From contig NSJX01000081.1 in the NCBI GenBank assembly GCA_002286715.1, forward strand, positions 46,286 to 67,197: a stretch of DNA of 20,912 bases, given 5' to 3'. The DNA is from Dentipellis sp. KUC8613 (taxonomy: Eukaryota; Basidiomycota; Agaricomycetes; Russulales; Hericiaceae). The number at the start of each line of letters is the position of its first letter. The stretch's first letter is position 1. Under the pieces are notes generated by a model. That model saw only the letters and a program-made list of their open reading frames with translations, ran no database searches and had not been told where the DNA came from. Positions 1-8,965 of the stretch are shown in pieces. The translations under genes and the position numbers were made by a program.

Positions 1-2110
1 GCGACGCCCCCCATGCCCTTGCGACGCCCTCCAGTGCCCCATCAACGACCCCTCGCACCCTAGAGACGCCCTGCACATCCTAGCGACACCCTCTGGCGCC
101 CCACTGACGCTGCTGCGCGCCCCAGCGACAACACCTTATGCCTTAGCGACGCGGCTGTGGGCCCCACCAACGCCTTTCTCAGGCGCTCCAAGGGCGCCAT
201 CTCGTGGCCTGCGGCCCTGTGCCACACTCGCACCCTTTGGCGCTACCGCCACGGGCCTCTGTGCGGCTCGCATGCCCCCCCCCCCACCGCCGTCGCGTTG
301 CCCCTCGTCGCCATCACGAGCCCCAGCAGCGTCGTTTCGTGGCTGGTGCCCGCACGCGGCCCCCGCACGCCCTCGCCGCCCCGTCTTGTGGCCTGCCGCT
401 CCGTGTCGTGCGCCGCCGCGCATGTTGTGCCCTGCGGCGTCGTCTGGGCGGCGGGTCCAGCTTTTTTCGCACCCCGTTCCACCTTCTGCACGCCCCGCGG
501 CGCCGCCCTCCTGTCTAGCTACCTGCGGCACCCTCTCGATCTCGCCCCGCCGCATCGACTTGTGGCCTGACCCACCGTCTCGCGCCCCATGGGGCCGTGT
601 CGCATATCGTAGCGCCGCCGTCCCGCATCAAATCGCCCTGCCGCGTCGTCTTTGCGGCGCGTCCCGCCCTCTTCGTGCCCCGCTTCGTGCCATCTCGCGT
701 CGTCTCACACCGCTGTCCCGCCCCTTGTCCTGCCCCTCTGCACTGTTATCTCGCCGCCCTTCACGCTGTCGTCGCGCCGCCCTTCGCGCCGTCTCGCACC
801 CCTTCGCGCCGTCTCGCACCCCTTCGCGCCGTCTCGCACCCCTTCGCGCCGTCTCGCACCCCTTCGCACCTCTTCCCATCCCCTTCGCACCATCTCCCAC
901 CGCCCTCGTCGCGTTGCCGTCCCGCCCCTTGTCCCGCAGCCTCCCCCCTTCTCTCTGCACCATCTCGCACGGCCGTTGCGCTGCCGCCGCCCCGCCCTCG
1001 TTGCGCCCTCATCGCGCCCCTCATCGCGTCGCCGTCCCGTCCCTCGTCCCGCGACTGTCCTGCCCCTCAGCGCCGTCTCGCGCTGCGCTTGCGCCGCCGC
1101 CGCCGCCCTCGTCGCGCCCCTCGTGGCGTCGCCGTCTCGCCGTCGTGCACCTCTCACCCCGTCTCTCGTCCCTTCGCGCTCTTCGCGTCATCCGGCCGGC
1201 TTGCGCCCTCACCACGCCCTCCTCGTTGTGTTGCATCCGCGCACCGGCGCGCCCTCGTGCCTGTGCGCCCACGCGCCATTGCGCTCTCGTGCCCCTGGCG
1301 CCCTCTTCCCGCTGTCGCGCCCCTCCTCCCGTCTCACCTCGCCCTCGTGTCCGCCTGTCCCCCATCGCGCCCGTCCGTCTCACCGTCGTGCCCTTGGCGC
1401 CGCCGTCTCTGCCGTCGCCCCCTTGTCTCTGCGTCGCCCCCCCCTCGCGCCACCTTCGCGCCCCTCGTGCCACCTTCGCCCTCTCGCGCTGTCGCGACCC
1501 CTGTCGGCCCGCCGCGCACTCTCCACCTTCGAGCCCGCCGCGCTGTCACCCCTTCGTCTTGCCCCTACGTGCCGTCTTCACGCCCGTCCCCCGTCATGGC
1601 CTTCGCCCCTACGCGCCCTTTCCCGCCGTCGCGCCGCCGCCGCCGTCTCGGCCGTCGCTCCCCTCGTCGCCCCTACACGCCCTCGTTGCGCCTTTCGCGC
1701 CACCGCACCTGTCTCGCGCCGTCGCGCCCGCATGCGTTCGTCATGCCCTCGCACTCGTCTCACCGCACATGCCCTCGTGTCGCCCCCCTTGTCGCTTCTT
1801 GCTCCGTCGCACAGTCGTCGCGCTGGTCTCACGGGTCTCGCGCGCGCCCTCCTCGCATCCTCGTCGTCACACTTTCATGTTGTCGTGTCATTCCCGCACC
1901 CTCTTTGCACCGCCATGCCCATTTCACCCGCCTCGCGCGCGCCGTTGTGGCGCCTGTCTCGCCCCTGCATCTCTCCGTCGTGCCGTCGCGCGCAGCTCGC
2001 GCTGTCGCACTCATTGCGCGCTGCAGGTCCCGCCTTCTTCGGCCCATTATGCCAGTCTTGTGCCATTGCACTGCCCGTGCACCATCGTGCCTGCATGCCC
2101 TTGGTGTGCC
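1..2110 (+). repeat. C-rich, CpG-rich degenerate minisatellite block (element A)
   Basis: The plus strand is mostly C, G and T in runs such as CGCCCTCGCGCC, with very little A. Near the left edge a YAGCGACR-like motif recurs about every 20-22 nt (near 61, 81, 103, 123, 144 and 165). Because 20-22 is not a multiple of three and A is rare, open frames of 500-625 codons arise on several frames at once. They are rich in Pro, Arg, Ser and Ala with no domain, and I treat none as a gene. The same motif family appears in the other GC-rich blocks of the window. Confidence 0.8.
781..860 (+). repeat. Perfect 20-bp tandem repeat, 4 copies
   Basis: The unit ccttcgcgccgtctcgcacc is repeated four times without a mismatch, then decays into variants up to about 900. 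It shows the basic period of the surrounding degenerate block and marks a recent local expansion. Confidence 0.95.
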
Positions 2111-2570
2111 TTCTCGTGCTTCTCCTTGCACACCTGTGGTCTTGCATAACCATCATTCCTCTCACCTTTCCCTCCTTTGGTCTTGTGTCCAGGTTCTCAG
2201 GCCTGCATATTCATGTATATGTAGTGCTACGTTAATATTATATGCATGATGATCAGTCAATTCTGAAATCTCTAGTCATGACTATGTTGTTCATATAGAC
2301 ACCATAGCATAGACTGTCAGGTATATAATGCTATGTGTACTATGAACTCTTGACTGGGACCTATGGGATCTATGGAATAACATGTCTATCTATGGCTGCT
2401 ATGGCTGCTATGGATCCTTCTATAGTTGACCATCTCATTCCATAGCTGCAATAGTTGAGATAATAGGGCCCCTTGCTATAAAAATTTAAAATTTTTCAGA
2501 TGTGTAGCCTTCAATTCAGTCAGATGTAGATACAATATACACCACCCAGCTAATTGTTATGTATCTTTTA
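2111..2570 (+). other. AT-rich 3' tail of element A, no gene seen
   Basis: Composition changes abruptly from C-rich to AT-rich near 2110-2200. The stretch holds short reiterations of ctatggctg (about 2389-2412) and an AT palindrome near 2480-2496, but no convincing coding frame. A pyrimidine run ending in tgtccag near 2175-2190 resembles a splice acceptor. Since the leader of this copy is outside the window, I cannot pair it with a donor. Confidence 0.5.
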
Positions 2571-2573
2571 TAG

Positions 2574-2617
2574 CTGAATCAGCACTGCCGCACGTGTGCC
2601 GGCCCACTCCTACTAGT
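2574..2617 (+). other. Helentron-like 3' terminus of A (hairpin plus CTAG)
   Basis: CTGAATCAG (2574-2582) is followed by a hairpin at 2587-2603 with arms GCCG/CGGC and inner pairs CAC/GTG, a 9-nt spacer, CTAG at 2613-2616 and T at 2617. Rolling-circle transposons of the Helitron superfamily typically end in a hairpin about 10 nt before CTRR. The subterminal CTGAATCAG is the inverse of the 5'-terminal CTGATTCA seen at 6410, an asymmetric inverted repeat as described for the Helitron2/Helentron group. Confidence 0.7.
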
Positions 2618-2682
2618 AAAGTGAATGCTTTCTCCTGGCTGAATCAGATCTGCCACACTTGTGACGGCCCACTCCCACTAGT
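2618..2682 (+). mobile_element. Helentron-like copy B, 3' terminal stub
   Basis: Only the last 65 nt of this copy are present. They are gaatgctttctcctgg, CTGAATCAG at 2639-2647, a hairpin at 2652-2668 (GCC/GGC outer arms, CAC/GTG inner arms), a 9-nt spacer, CTAG at 2678-2681 and T2682. The stub matches the end at 6037-6095 almost base for base. Its position immediately right of A's CTAGT suggests that A inserted into B near B's 3' end, leaving the rest of B left of A and outside the window. Confidence 0.65.
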
Positions 2683-2906
2683 GGATAAGGCCATAGCTAA
2701 TGGGCACATTGTGTGACCCCGAAACCATGCTCGAGACATAGCCTATATCCCGAGTGTGTTCCCTTTGTGTTACGACAATGTACGCCCACATAGGTTATGT
2801 GCGGAGCAACCAGGTGTGACATAAAGGGAACATGCTTGGGACATAGGCTATGTTCTGAGCATGATTTTGGGGTCGCATGATGTGCCCATCGGCTCTGGCC
2901 TTATCC
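2683..2906. mobile_element. Foldback MITE of about 224 bp with long terminal inverted repeats
   Basis: The left arm begins GGATAAGGCC and the right arm ends GGCCTTATCC. The two arms stay complementary with scattered mismatches for about 85-90 nt each (landmarks ATGGGCACAT, GACCCC, CATGCTC, ACATAGCC and TGTTCCCTTT), around a centre of about 45 nt. It has no coding capacity. It begins directly after the CTAGT of copy B. A GT dinucleotide on both sides could be a 2-bp target duplication, but that is too short to trust, and I cannot assign a superfamily. Confidence 0.85.
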
Positions 2907-3190
2907 GTGTGTGCTTTATGTACTCGCTCGGTACAAAGGCTATTTACTGCCGGGCTACATGACACAAAAATATTGCTGTAAATTGATTATGTTCCTATTA
3001 TGTTCCTTGGTAACAAATGATAGATACATTGTTCACAGCCTTGCTATGTTCTCCCAATGTCCCAGGTCGGAAATTAGTTCCTTCCCCCAGTGTGTTTATT
3101 GTTGACATCTCTAGAAGCTGTCTGACTTTGATTATGAAAAGCAAGTCAGAGATTATTTTTTTAATCTGGTTTCATCTGAATGTCTGAATT
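2907..3190. other. AT-rich stretch, probable tail of inverted unit C'; no gene
   Basis: The sequence lies between the MITE and the G-rich block. It has AT-rich composition, a small imperfect inverted repeat (gtctgactt against aagtcaga, about 3119-3151) and one 64-codon open frame with no recognisable features. By position it corresponds to the AT tails at 2111-2570 and 12370-12943, but I see no sequence match to them. Confidence 0.4.
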
Positions 3191-3230
3191 TCTATGATTT
3201 TCTATGATTTTCTATGATTTTCTATGATTT
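3191..3230. repeat. 10-bp tandem repeat, 4 copies
   Basis: The unit tctatgattt is repeated four times exactly, with a partial fifth copy, and abuts the start of the G-rich block at about 3237. It marks the boundary between the AT-rich tail and the GC-rich array. Confidence 0.95.
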
Positions 3231-3236
3231 TCTAAG

Positions 3237-5340
3237 GGATGACGGCAGTATGAAAGGGCACAAAGGGCGCACGCAAACGGGTGGGAGACAGGGCAAAGGG
3301 GCACGACGGCGGCGTGAAGGGGCGCGAGAGCAGAGCGGCGTGAAGGGCGCGAGACGGCGCGAGAGGGTCATGATGGCGTCGCGACAAGCAGAGCAACGGC
3401 GACGTGACAAGCGGGGCACAAGACAGCGCGAGGGGGAGCAAGATGGCACGAGGGGGGGAGCAAGACGGCGCGAGATGGGTGTGATGGCAACGCGACGAGG
3501 GTGGCACGGCGGCAACGGCGTGAGGGTGGCGCAGTGACGGCACAAGAGGGGTCCGGCGACGGCACAAGAGGGGTCCGGCGACGGCACGAGAGGGGTCCGG
3601 CGGCAACGGCGACGAGCGGCGCGACGGCGATGGCAATGAGTGGGGCGACGGCGACGCGAAGAGGGTGGCGTGGCGACAACGGCGACAAGTGGGGCAACAA
3701 CAACGCAAAGGGGCGCACACGAGGGGCGCGAGATGACGCGACGCTGGGGGCGCGGTGACAGCGCAACACGGCGCGACACAGCGCGACACAGGGAGAGAGG
3801 GGTGCGGCGGCATCACGACGAGCGGGGCGACGGCAATGCAATGAGCCGGGTGACGACGATGCGACGAGGGGCACGGCGGCGACGTGACGATGGTGGCGCA
3901 GCGACGGGGCGATGGGGGTGCGAGACAAGCAGAGAGGGGCGCAACGAGGGGCGTGACGCCGGTGAGAGATGGCGTGAGGGGGGGCACGAGACAGCGTGAA
4001 GAGGCACGAGGGGTGAGGGCGACGTGACAAGGGGCGCACTGGTGGCGCGAAGGGGTGCGCGAGCAGAGCGGCGTGCGGGGTGTGAGACGGCGCGAGACCG
4101 GCATGACGGCGACGCGATGAGGGTGGCACAGTGACGGCGTGAGGGGGGAAACGACGGCGCAAAGGGGCGTGCGCGAGGGGTGCAAGACAGCACGAGAGGG
4201 CACGCGAGAAGGGCAGCCAGGTGCAAGAGGGCGGCGTTGGGGCAGTGTTGGGGTGCGAGAGGACGCGCGAGGGCGGCATGGAGCGTGCGGAGGCGGCAGG
4301 CGGCGTGCAGTGTGCAGAGGATGTCGACTGCGTGCAGAGGGCGCTGAGGGCATGCGGAGGGCGCTGAGGGCGTGCGGAGGTGGCATGCGGCATGCGGAGG
4401 CAGCGGAGTGCGCGCACATGGTGTCGACGGTGCAGGGCAGTCGGAGGCCATGGAGGCTGCAGTCGATGGCGCGTGGAGGCGGCAGACGGCGTGAGGAGGC
4501 CGCAGGCGGCACAAGGACGGTGTGTCAAGGGCGCGTGTGGCGGAGAGAGAGCGTGTACGGCACGCGGAGGGCGCATGCCGCGTGTGGAGGCAGTGTCGAG
4601 GGCATCGAGGGCAGCGGTGGGCGAACGAGGGAGGTGGAGAGAGCAGATGGCACGTGGGGGGCACGAAGAGGGAGCGGAGAAGGCGGAGAGGGCGCGTGGA
4701 TGGCGTGAGGAGGAGGCGGAGAGGGCGCATAGGGCACATAGGGCGTGTGGACGGTGTGAGGAGGCGGCGGAGGCAGCGGAGAGGGCGGCGAAGAGGGCGG
4801 CAAGGGCAGCAAGGGCAGCGATGGGTGTACGAGGGCGGCGATGGGCGTACGCGAGCGGAGGAGAGGGCGGCGGTGGGCGTACGAGAGCGGCAGAGGGGGC
4901 GGAGACGGCGGCAAAGAGGGCGGCGGACAGCGGCGGACAGTGTGTGGAGGGCGGCGGAGGGTGCGTGGAGGTGGCGGAGAGGGCGTGGAGGCGGCGGAGA
5001 GGGCGGCGGACAGCGTGCAGAGGGTGCAAAAAGGCGGTGAATGGTGCGTACGGCACATGGAGGGCGTCGAAGGGCGTCGACGGCACATCGACGGTGCATC
5101 GACGGCGCGTATGGGGCGTAGAGGGGCGTAGAGGGCGGCAGAGGGCGGCGGGGCGCATTGACGAGGGGGCAGAGAGGGGCGGAGAGAGGGGCGGGGCATG
5201 TCGACGGAGCATCGACAGGGCGGCAGAGGGCGGCGTGGCACGTCGACGGCACATATGGCGCGTAGAGGGGCGGAGAGGGGGCATAGAGGGGCGGAGAGGG
5301 CAGAGAGGGCGGCAGAGGGCGGCATGGAGGATGTGGGCAG
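3237..5340 (-). repeat. GC-rich degenerate minisatellite (G-rich on plus strand)
   Basis: The plus strand is made of ggcgacgagag and gagggcggc-type units, the complement of the C-rich blocks elsewhere. Toward 4700-5330 the period shortens to about 10 nt (gagggcggcg). Long open frames on the minus strand (up to 670 codons of Pro, Ser, Arg and Ala) follow from the composition and lack any domain. The sense strand set by the neighbouring leader is the C-rich one. Confidence 0.8.
3541..3602. repeat. 22-bp tandem repeat, about 2.8 copies
   Basis: Two identical units beginning cacaagaggggtccggcg (3541-3562, 3563-3584) are followed by a third that differs by one base before diverging (3585-3602). 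It is another local perfect expansion inside the degenerate array, here with a 22-bp period. Confidence 0.9.
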
Positions 5341-5345
5341 ACAAA

Positions 5346-5418
5346 CTAAAGAATGCAAGCCCGGGATCCCGGGCTCGCATGGTCAGTCAACGGTAAAGCC
5401 AAAGTGGCAGTGACGTAC
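5346..5418 (-). other. Putative 73-nt intron carrying a 24-bp palindrome
   Basis: On the minus strand, a GTACGT donor at 5418 is followed by the branch-like motif GACTGAC (about 5381-5387) and a CTTTAG acceptor ending at 5346. The length is typical of basidiomycete introns. Between branch site and acceptor lies a near-perfect palindrome (5355-5378; one arm GCGAGCCCGGG, the other with a single mismatch). A very similar arrangement recurs at 8966-9050. Splicing is inferred only. The upstream leader frame reads a TAG directly before the donor, so coding across the junction is doubtful in this copy. Confidence 0.45.
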
Positions 5419-5637
5419 CTATATTGCACACAAACTGCAGGTTCTGCCTCTACTTCTCTCCTGCCATTCGAAAGTCAGTTTGCGTGGGTTGAGGACACGC
5501 GCACGGCAGGCTGTGGGGTGTAGGGTTGTGTGGTGAGCTGCTATGACGAGATGTGCCTCTGCGACGATGACCAGCTTCAGCAATTCCCGCAAAGTGCGCA
5601 CAGGGTCTTGCCGATGAATCAAATCACTCGTACACAC
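5419..5637 (-). CDS. Leader open frame of unit C' (72 codons), unknown
   Basis: A small minus-strand frame covers the inner part of the leader and ends at the splice-donor motif. Its middle (TLRELLKLVIVAEAHL, then VIAAHHTTLH) lines up without gaps with the plus-strand frame at 6846 (ALRELPKAVVVTATRL, VMPAHNTLVC), although the DNA has diverged. It has no known domain. It could be a short spliced exon of an element transcript, or chance openness in related DNA. I cannot assign a function. Confidence 0.25.
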   Translation of the reverse strand: MCTSDLIHRQDPVRTLRELLKLVIVAEAHLVIAAHHTTLHPTACRARVLNPRKLTFEWQERSRGRTCSLCAI

Positions 5638-6015
5638 TCAAAACAATTCTGTAAATTGTTGAATAAATTATGATACATGCATGATACATTGCATGACCTG
5701 TACCGATGATGCGAAACATATAATCAAACTATTGGTGCCAATACTTGCAGATTTCGCAAATGAAGTCCATTTCCGCGACGCGACTTCAAGTTTACGGGCA
5801 ACTGTGATGCTCTAAAAATATAAGCAATTCACGGTAGGTCTGTACTACCGTCTTCCATATGCAGTCCAAATTGGACAGCGATTGGGCAAGTATCAGAGCA
5901 TACAGAAAATGAACATGTCGGAAAGTGAGTGGATGTGGCTGAGATTGTGGGAATGGACTTCCTGTTGGGGTAATTAAAATTCTGTTGACTTTGGTGGAAC
6001 CGACTCAAATTAAAA

Positions 6016-6036
6016 CTGATTCATAGCTGAATCAGA
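6016..6036 (-). repeat. 5'-terminal palindrome of unit C'
   Basis: The arms CTGATTCA and TGAATCAG (6016-6035) enclose the loop TAGC. The minus-strand TC that would start the element is at 6036-6035. The same structure with longer 9-bp arms marks the 5' ends at 6410-6429 and 20124-20143. Confidence 0.7.
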
Positions 6037-6095
6037 ATGTTTTCCCCTGGCTGAATCAGATCTGCCGCACTTGTGACGGCCCACTCCCAACTAGT
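6037..6095 (+). mobile_element. Helentron-like copy C, 3' terminus
   Basis: This end consists of atgttttcccctgg, CTGAATCAG at 6051-6059, a hairpin at 6064-6080 (GCCG/CGGC outer, CAC/GTG inner, TT loop, one bulged A), a 10-nt spacer, CTAG at 6091-6094 and T6095. The flanking sequence on its right is an exon of the split minus-strand gene, so C is an insertion in that gene. The rest of C would extend left, containing unit C', the MITE and stub B, and its 5' end is not in the window. Confidence 0.65.
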
Positions 6096-6408
6096 ATCTC
6101 CTGCGATGGTTTGTTGCGATAGTGAATGTAAAGCGTGTCGAATGCAGAGAGCCAGGGTCTCAGTGAATCATTTCGCCAGAGAGGCGTGCAGATGTAATAG
6201 ACCCTGCCGCCTACGTCGACATCAGACTCATCGCTTGACATACCCGCGGGGCCTAGGGAATCAAGCGCAGGCAAAGTGTCGTGTAGCATGGGGAAGAGCT
6301 TGGCTGTGGATCTCCGGCGCTGGAATAGCTATAGGCATACCCCGGTAAGTGCTCGTACCCAAAGTTCCATGCCATGACTTACATTATATTTCCTCTCGGC
6401 GCGGTTGT
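6096..6408 (-). pseudogene. Split host gene, downstream part (exons 6b and 7, interrupted)
   Basis: This is the continuation of the gene that starts at 14457. On the minus strand 6408-6383 completes the exon cut by E1 (residues NRAERKYN). An intron follows at 6382-6329 (GTAAGT donor, CTTAC branch-like site, CTATAG acceptor, 54 nt). The next exon runs from 6328 and reads LFQRRRSTAKLF, then a GPAGMSSDESDVD segment, a CTPLWRND segment and WLSAFDTLYIHYRNKPSQE. It is cut at 6096 by copy C. The GMSSDE-x-WR-x-WL-FD motif order is one I recall from an unnamed, highly multicopy Agaricomycete family; this is recollection. The C-terminus lies outside the window. Function is unknown. Confidence 0.75.
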
Positions 6409-6409
6409 T

Positions 6410-6429
6410 CTGATTCATCTATGAATCAG
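6410..6429 (+). repeat. 5'-terminal palindrome of E1
   Basis: The 9-bp arms CTGATTCAT and ATGAATCAG flank a CT centre. The arm CTGATTCA is inverse to the subterminal TGAATCAG at 12945-12952, giving the element an asymmetric pair of inverted repeats. Confidence 0.8.
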
Positions 6430-7029
6430 TTCTAATAATGGGGGAGCCCACCAGAATCCGCAGACTTCAAAATGACAACTTCAGGAAGTTATCTCCCACG
6501 CTTTCAGCCACATTCTGTTCACCTTTCGACATGACCATTTTCTGTACACTCTGATACGCAACCGATATAGTTGAAACTTTGTGTACACATTGAGAACTAT
6601 GATACACACATATTCTGAATTTTGCATATTTGTTAAAGATCAAATGTGTCCACAAAGTCGAAGTCGCGTCGCGGAAAAGGGCTCCAGTACCGAAATCCGC
6701 CGATTCCGAGCTGAATAATGCAGCGATTAATTTCGCACCTTTTGCTATGCTTATTAAAAGTACTACGCATACACCTTAATTTATTCTGCATTTTAGCAAA
6801 TTTATCACAGCCTGAGGAAGTGTTCCGATGTGTCAATGAGAGCACATGCGCGCTTTGCGGGAATTGCCGAAGGCGGTCGTTGTGACAGCGACCCGCCTTG
6901 TTATGCCAGCTCACAACACACTCGTCTGCATCGCGATGGACTCGCTGCCGCACACACGCACCCCCACACGCCTGCGCGGCCGCCAAAGCATGCCTCGATG
7001 GATGGGAAAGGCGGATCGGCAGGGAATTG
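6430..7029 (+). promoter_or_regulatory. Conserved leader of E1 (probable promoter and first exon)
   Basis: This 600-nt non-repetitive stretch is related in inverted orientation to 19495-20123. The first 80 nt after the palindrome are nearly identical (gagcccaccagaatccgcag, then cttcaaaatgacaacttc), and the rest is clearly homologous with drift and small indels. A more diverged relative lies at 5419-6015. Conservation ends at a splice-donor-like GTAAGT at 7030, preceded in both E1 and U2 by a GGCAGGGAA or GACAGGGAA context. Promoter activity and transcription are inferred from the arrangement. Confidence 0.5.
6846..7029 (+). CDS. Leader open frame of E1 up to the splice donor, unknown
   Basis: The frame starts at ATG 6846 (MRALRELPKAVVVTATRL...) and reaches the GTAAGT at 7030. 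The stretch RELPKAVVVTA is also readable in the U2 leader, and in diverged form in C'. However, the ATG is absent from U2, and a deletion in U2 shifts the frame downstream of this stretch. The evidence for real coding is thus mixed. No domain, signal peptide or membrane segment is recognisable. Beyond the donor the frame enters a pyrimidine-rich tract and the minisatellite. Confidence 0.25.
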
Positions 7030-7059
7030 GTAAGTTATATCATATCTCTTTCTTCTTTT

Positions 7060-8940
7060 TCTTTCTTCTTTTTCTTCCCCTTCGTTCGCCGTCCTCGCTC
7101 GCGCTCGCGGTCCTCGCTATCTCCCGCCGCCTCGCCCGCGCTCGTGGCCCTCGCTATTTCCCGCCGCCTCGCCCATCACCCTCATCACTCCCGTGCTCTC
7201 CCGTGCTCACTCGCTTTGAGCCTCGCCTCTACCCTCGCACGCCCGCACCGCCATGCGCGTTCGCCCTTGCCCTCACTCGGCCTTGCGCCCAAGCTCCTGC
7301 CGCCATCACTCGCCGTCGCACCGCAGCGCCACCTCACCCCCCTTGTCGCCGTCGTTCGTCTTCGCAACGCCGTCACGCGCCGCCGTCGCGGTGACGCCCT
7401 GCGCCCTCGCGCTGCCGCTACCCACCCTGGGCCGCCTTCATGCCCCCTTCGCGACGCCTTCGCGCACCTTCAACGCACCGTCGCGCCGTCGCACATCCCC
7501 TCGTCGCCGTCGTACGGCTTCGCGACGACGCTTCCTCCCTCACGCCGCCCCGCGCGCCCCAGCAACGACGCAGCAGGCGCGTCTTGGGGCGCCACGCGCC
7601 CTCGCAGCCCCGCTTGTCGTCACGCTACCCCGCTCGCCCCAACGCCGCCCCACTCGCCCTCACGCCGCCCCGCGCGCCGTAGAAATGACGCAGCAGGTGT
7701 GTCTGGGGCGTCATGCGCCCTAGCAACGGCACGTCGCGCGCCCTCGCACCCCCGCTCGTCCTCACGCTACCCCGGTCGCCCTCACGCCGCTCCACTCTCC
7801 CCGTCCTAGCAACGGTGTGTAGCGCGCCCCCGCTCGCCTATCGCCGCGCCTCGTTCGCGCTCTCGCTGCCCCGCGCGCTCTTCGCGCCCCGCCGCGCCTT
7901 TTTCGTTCCCCGGGCCATCTCGTGCCACGTCCCGCCATCTGCGCGCCGTGCGCCGCGCTTTCAATGTCTCGCCACGCCCTCTTTGCACCCCGCACCGCCG
8001 TCTCATGCGCCACCCCGCCATGCCTCGCCACTGACGCCCTCCTCGGCGCCTCCGACATCTTCGCGCCACCCCGTATAACGGCCCCGTGAAGGCACCCTCT
8101 TGCGCCCCAACACCAACCTTGCTCGCCCCCGCGCCACCCCCACATCGCCACACCACCTCAGCACCACCGTTTCGCGCCCACGTGCGCAGCCGTTTCGCGC
8201 GTGCTGGTCTCGCGTGCCGCCACCACCCTCGCTCGCTCTCGCACCACCTCCGCGCCGCCGTCATGCACTTCAATGGTCCTGTCTCGCGCCCCCGCCCGCC
8301 CGCACTGCCGCCAGGGGCCAGGGTCCTTCGTTGGCCGCCGTCACCCGCCATCGCACCGCCATCGCGAGCGCGCCCTCGCTCGCCACCCTTTCGCGCCCGG
8401 TCACGCTCTATCACGCGCCCTCCGCCGCTCATGTCCCGCCCTCGCACATGCTCACGCCGCCTCCGCTCCGTCACCACGTCACCATATCGAGCGCGCGCGC
8501 TTGGGCCCGCGTCACTGTACGCGCCTCAATGGGCACCGTGGCTCATGGCCCCGTGTGGCCCTCCCGCGCCCTCGTGCTGCCACCACGCGCCCCAACAGCG
8601 CCGTTTCTCGGCTCGTGGCCCCGTGCCGCCCTCGTGCTGCCACCAGACGCCCATACCGCTGTCTTGCGCCCTGCGCGCCTCTCACCCCTACCCTTACGCC
8701 CCAGCGATTTCATCACGCGCCCTTGGCCCCTGGCTCGGTCGTCGCGCGCCGTGCCGCTGCCGTCGCTCGTCCCAGCGGCGCCCTCTCATGCTGCCGCCAG
8801 GCGCCATCGCGCACTCGCTGGCCGTCACCCGCCGCCACCCGTCGTTGCACCGTCGCCACCCGCCGTCGCACGCCCTGACCGACGCCGCTTCGTCACTCTC
8901 CCGACAGCGTCTCGGGCCTCTGGCGTCCCACCGACAATGA
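7060..8940 (+). repeat. C-rich minisatellite block 1 of E1
   Basis: A pyrimidine run (tctttcttctttttc) after the GTAAGT motif grades into C-rich, CpG-rich degenerate units of the 20-22-bp type, including ctagcaacggc motifs near 7720 and 7805. Overlapping open frames on the plus strand (up to about 300 codons) share the low-complexity Pro/Arg/Ser/Ala composition and are not annotated as genes. Confidence 0.8.
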
Positions 8941-8965
8941 GGGGATGGAAGTAGTGGTTATAGAG

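Larger units (their letters stand above)
1..2617 (+). mobile_element. Helentron-like element A, 3' part (5' end outside window)
   Basis: This stretch ends in a rolling-circle-type 3' terminus at 2574-2617. Going leftward it holds an AT-rich tail of about 450 nt and then a C-rich minisatellite that continues past the left edge. The order (C-rich block, AT tail, hairpin, CTAG) is the same as in the complete copy at 6409-12985, so I infer that it belongs to the same kind of element with its 5' leader missing from the window. No replicase or helicase frame is visible. Element A appears to lie inside the 3' end of a second copy (B), whose last 65 nt follow directly. Confidence 0.6.
2907..6036 (-). 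mobile_element. Helentron-like unit C', inverted, with 5' end at 6036
   Basis: Read on the minus strand, this unit starts with the terminal palindrome (6036-6016). It continues through a leader related to those of E1 and U2, a GT donor at 5418, a short putative intron, a C-rich block (5345 down to 3237) and an AT-rich tail. The leader homology includes the stretches cttcctg, gtgggaa, atgtggctga, tacagaaaatga and atgtcg next to the end, which recur in the same order in U2. I see no 3' hairpin/CTAG at its left side; the MITE and stub B occupy that place. Its left limit is therefore a guess, and it may be truncated. Confidence 0.5.

Noticed and set aside
272..2249. Long plus-strand open frames (up to 625 codons) in the C-rich block
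   Set aside because: Several frames are open at once, residues are almost only P, R, S, A, L, C, T and H, no domain or splice logic is visible, and the DNA has a 20-22-bp repeat that cycles through all frames.
3232..5380. Minus-strand open frames of 426, 479 and 670 codons
   Set aside because: They have the same composition effect as in the other arrays, overlap each other fully in different frames, and begin in or run out of the repeat boundaries.
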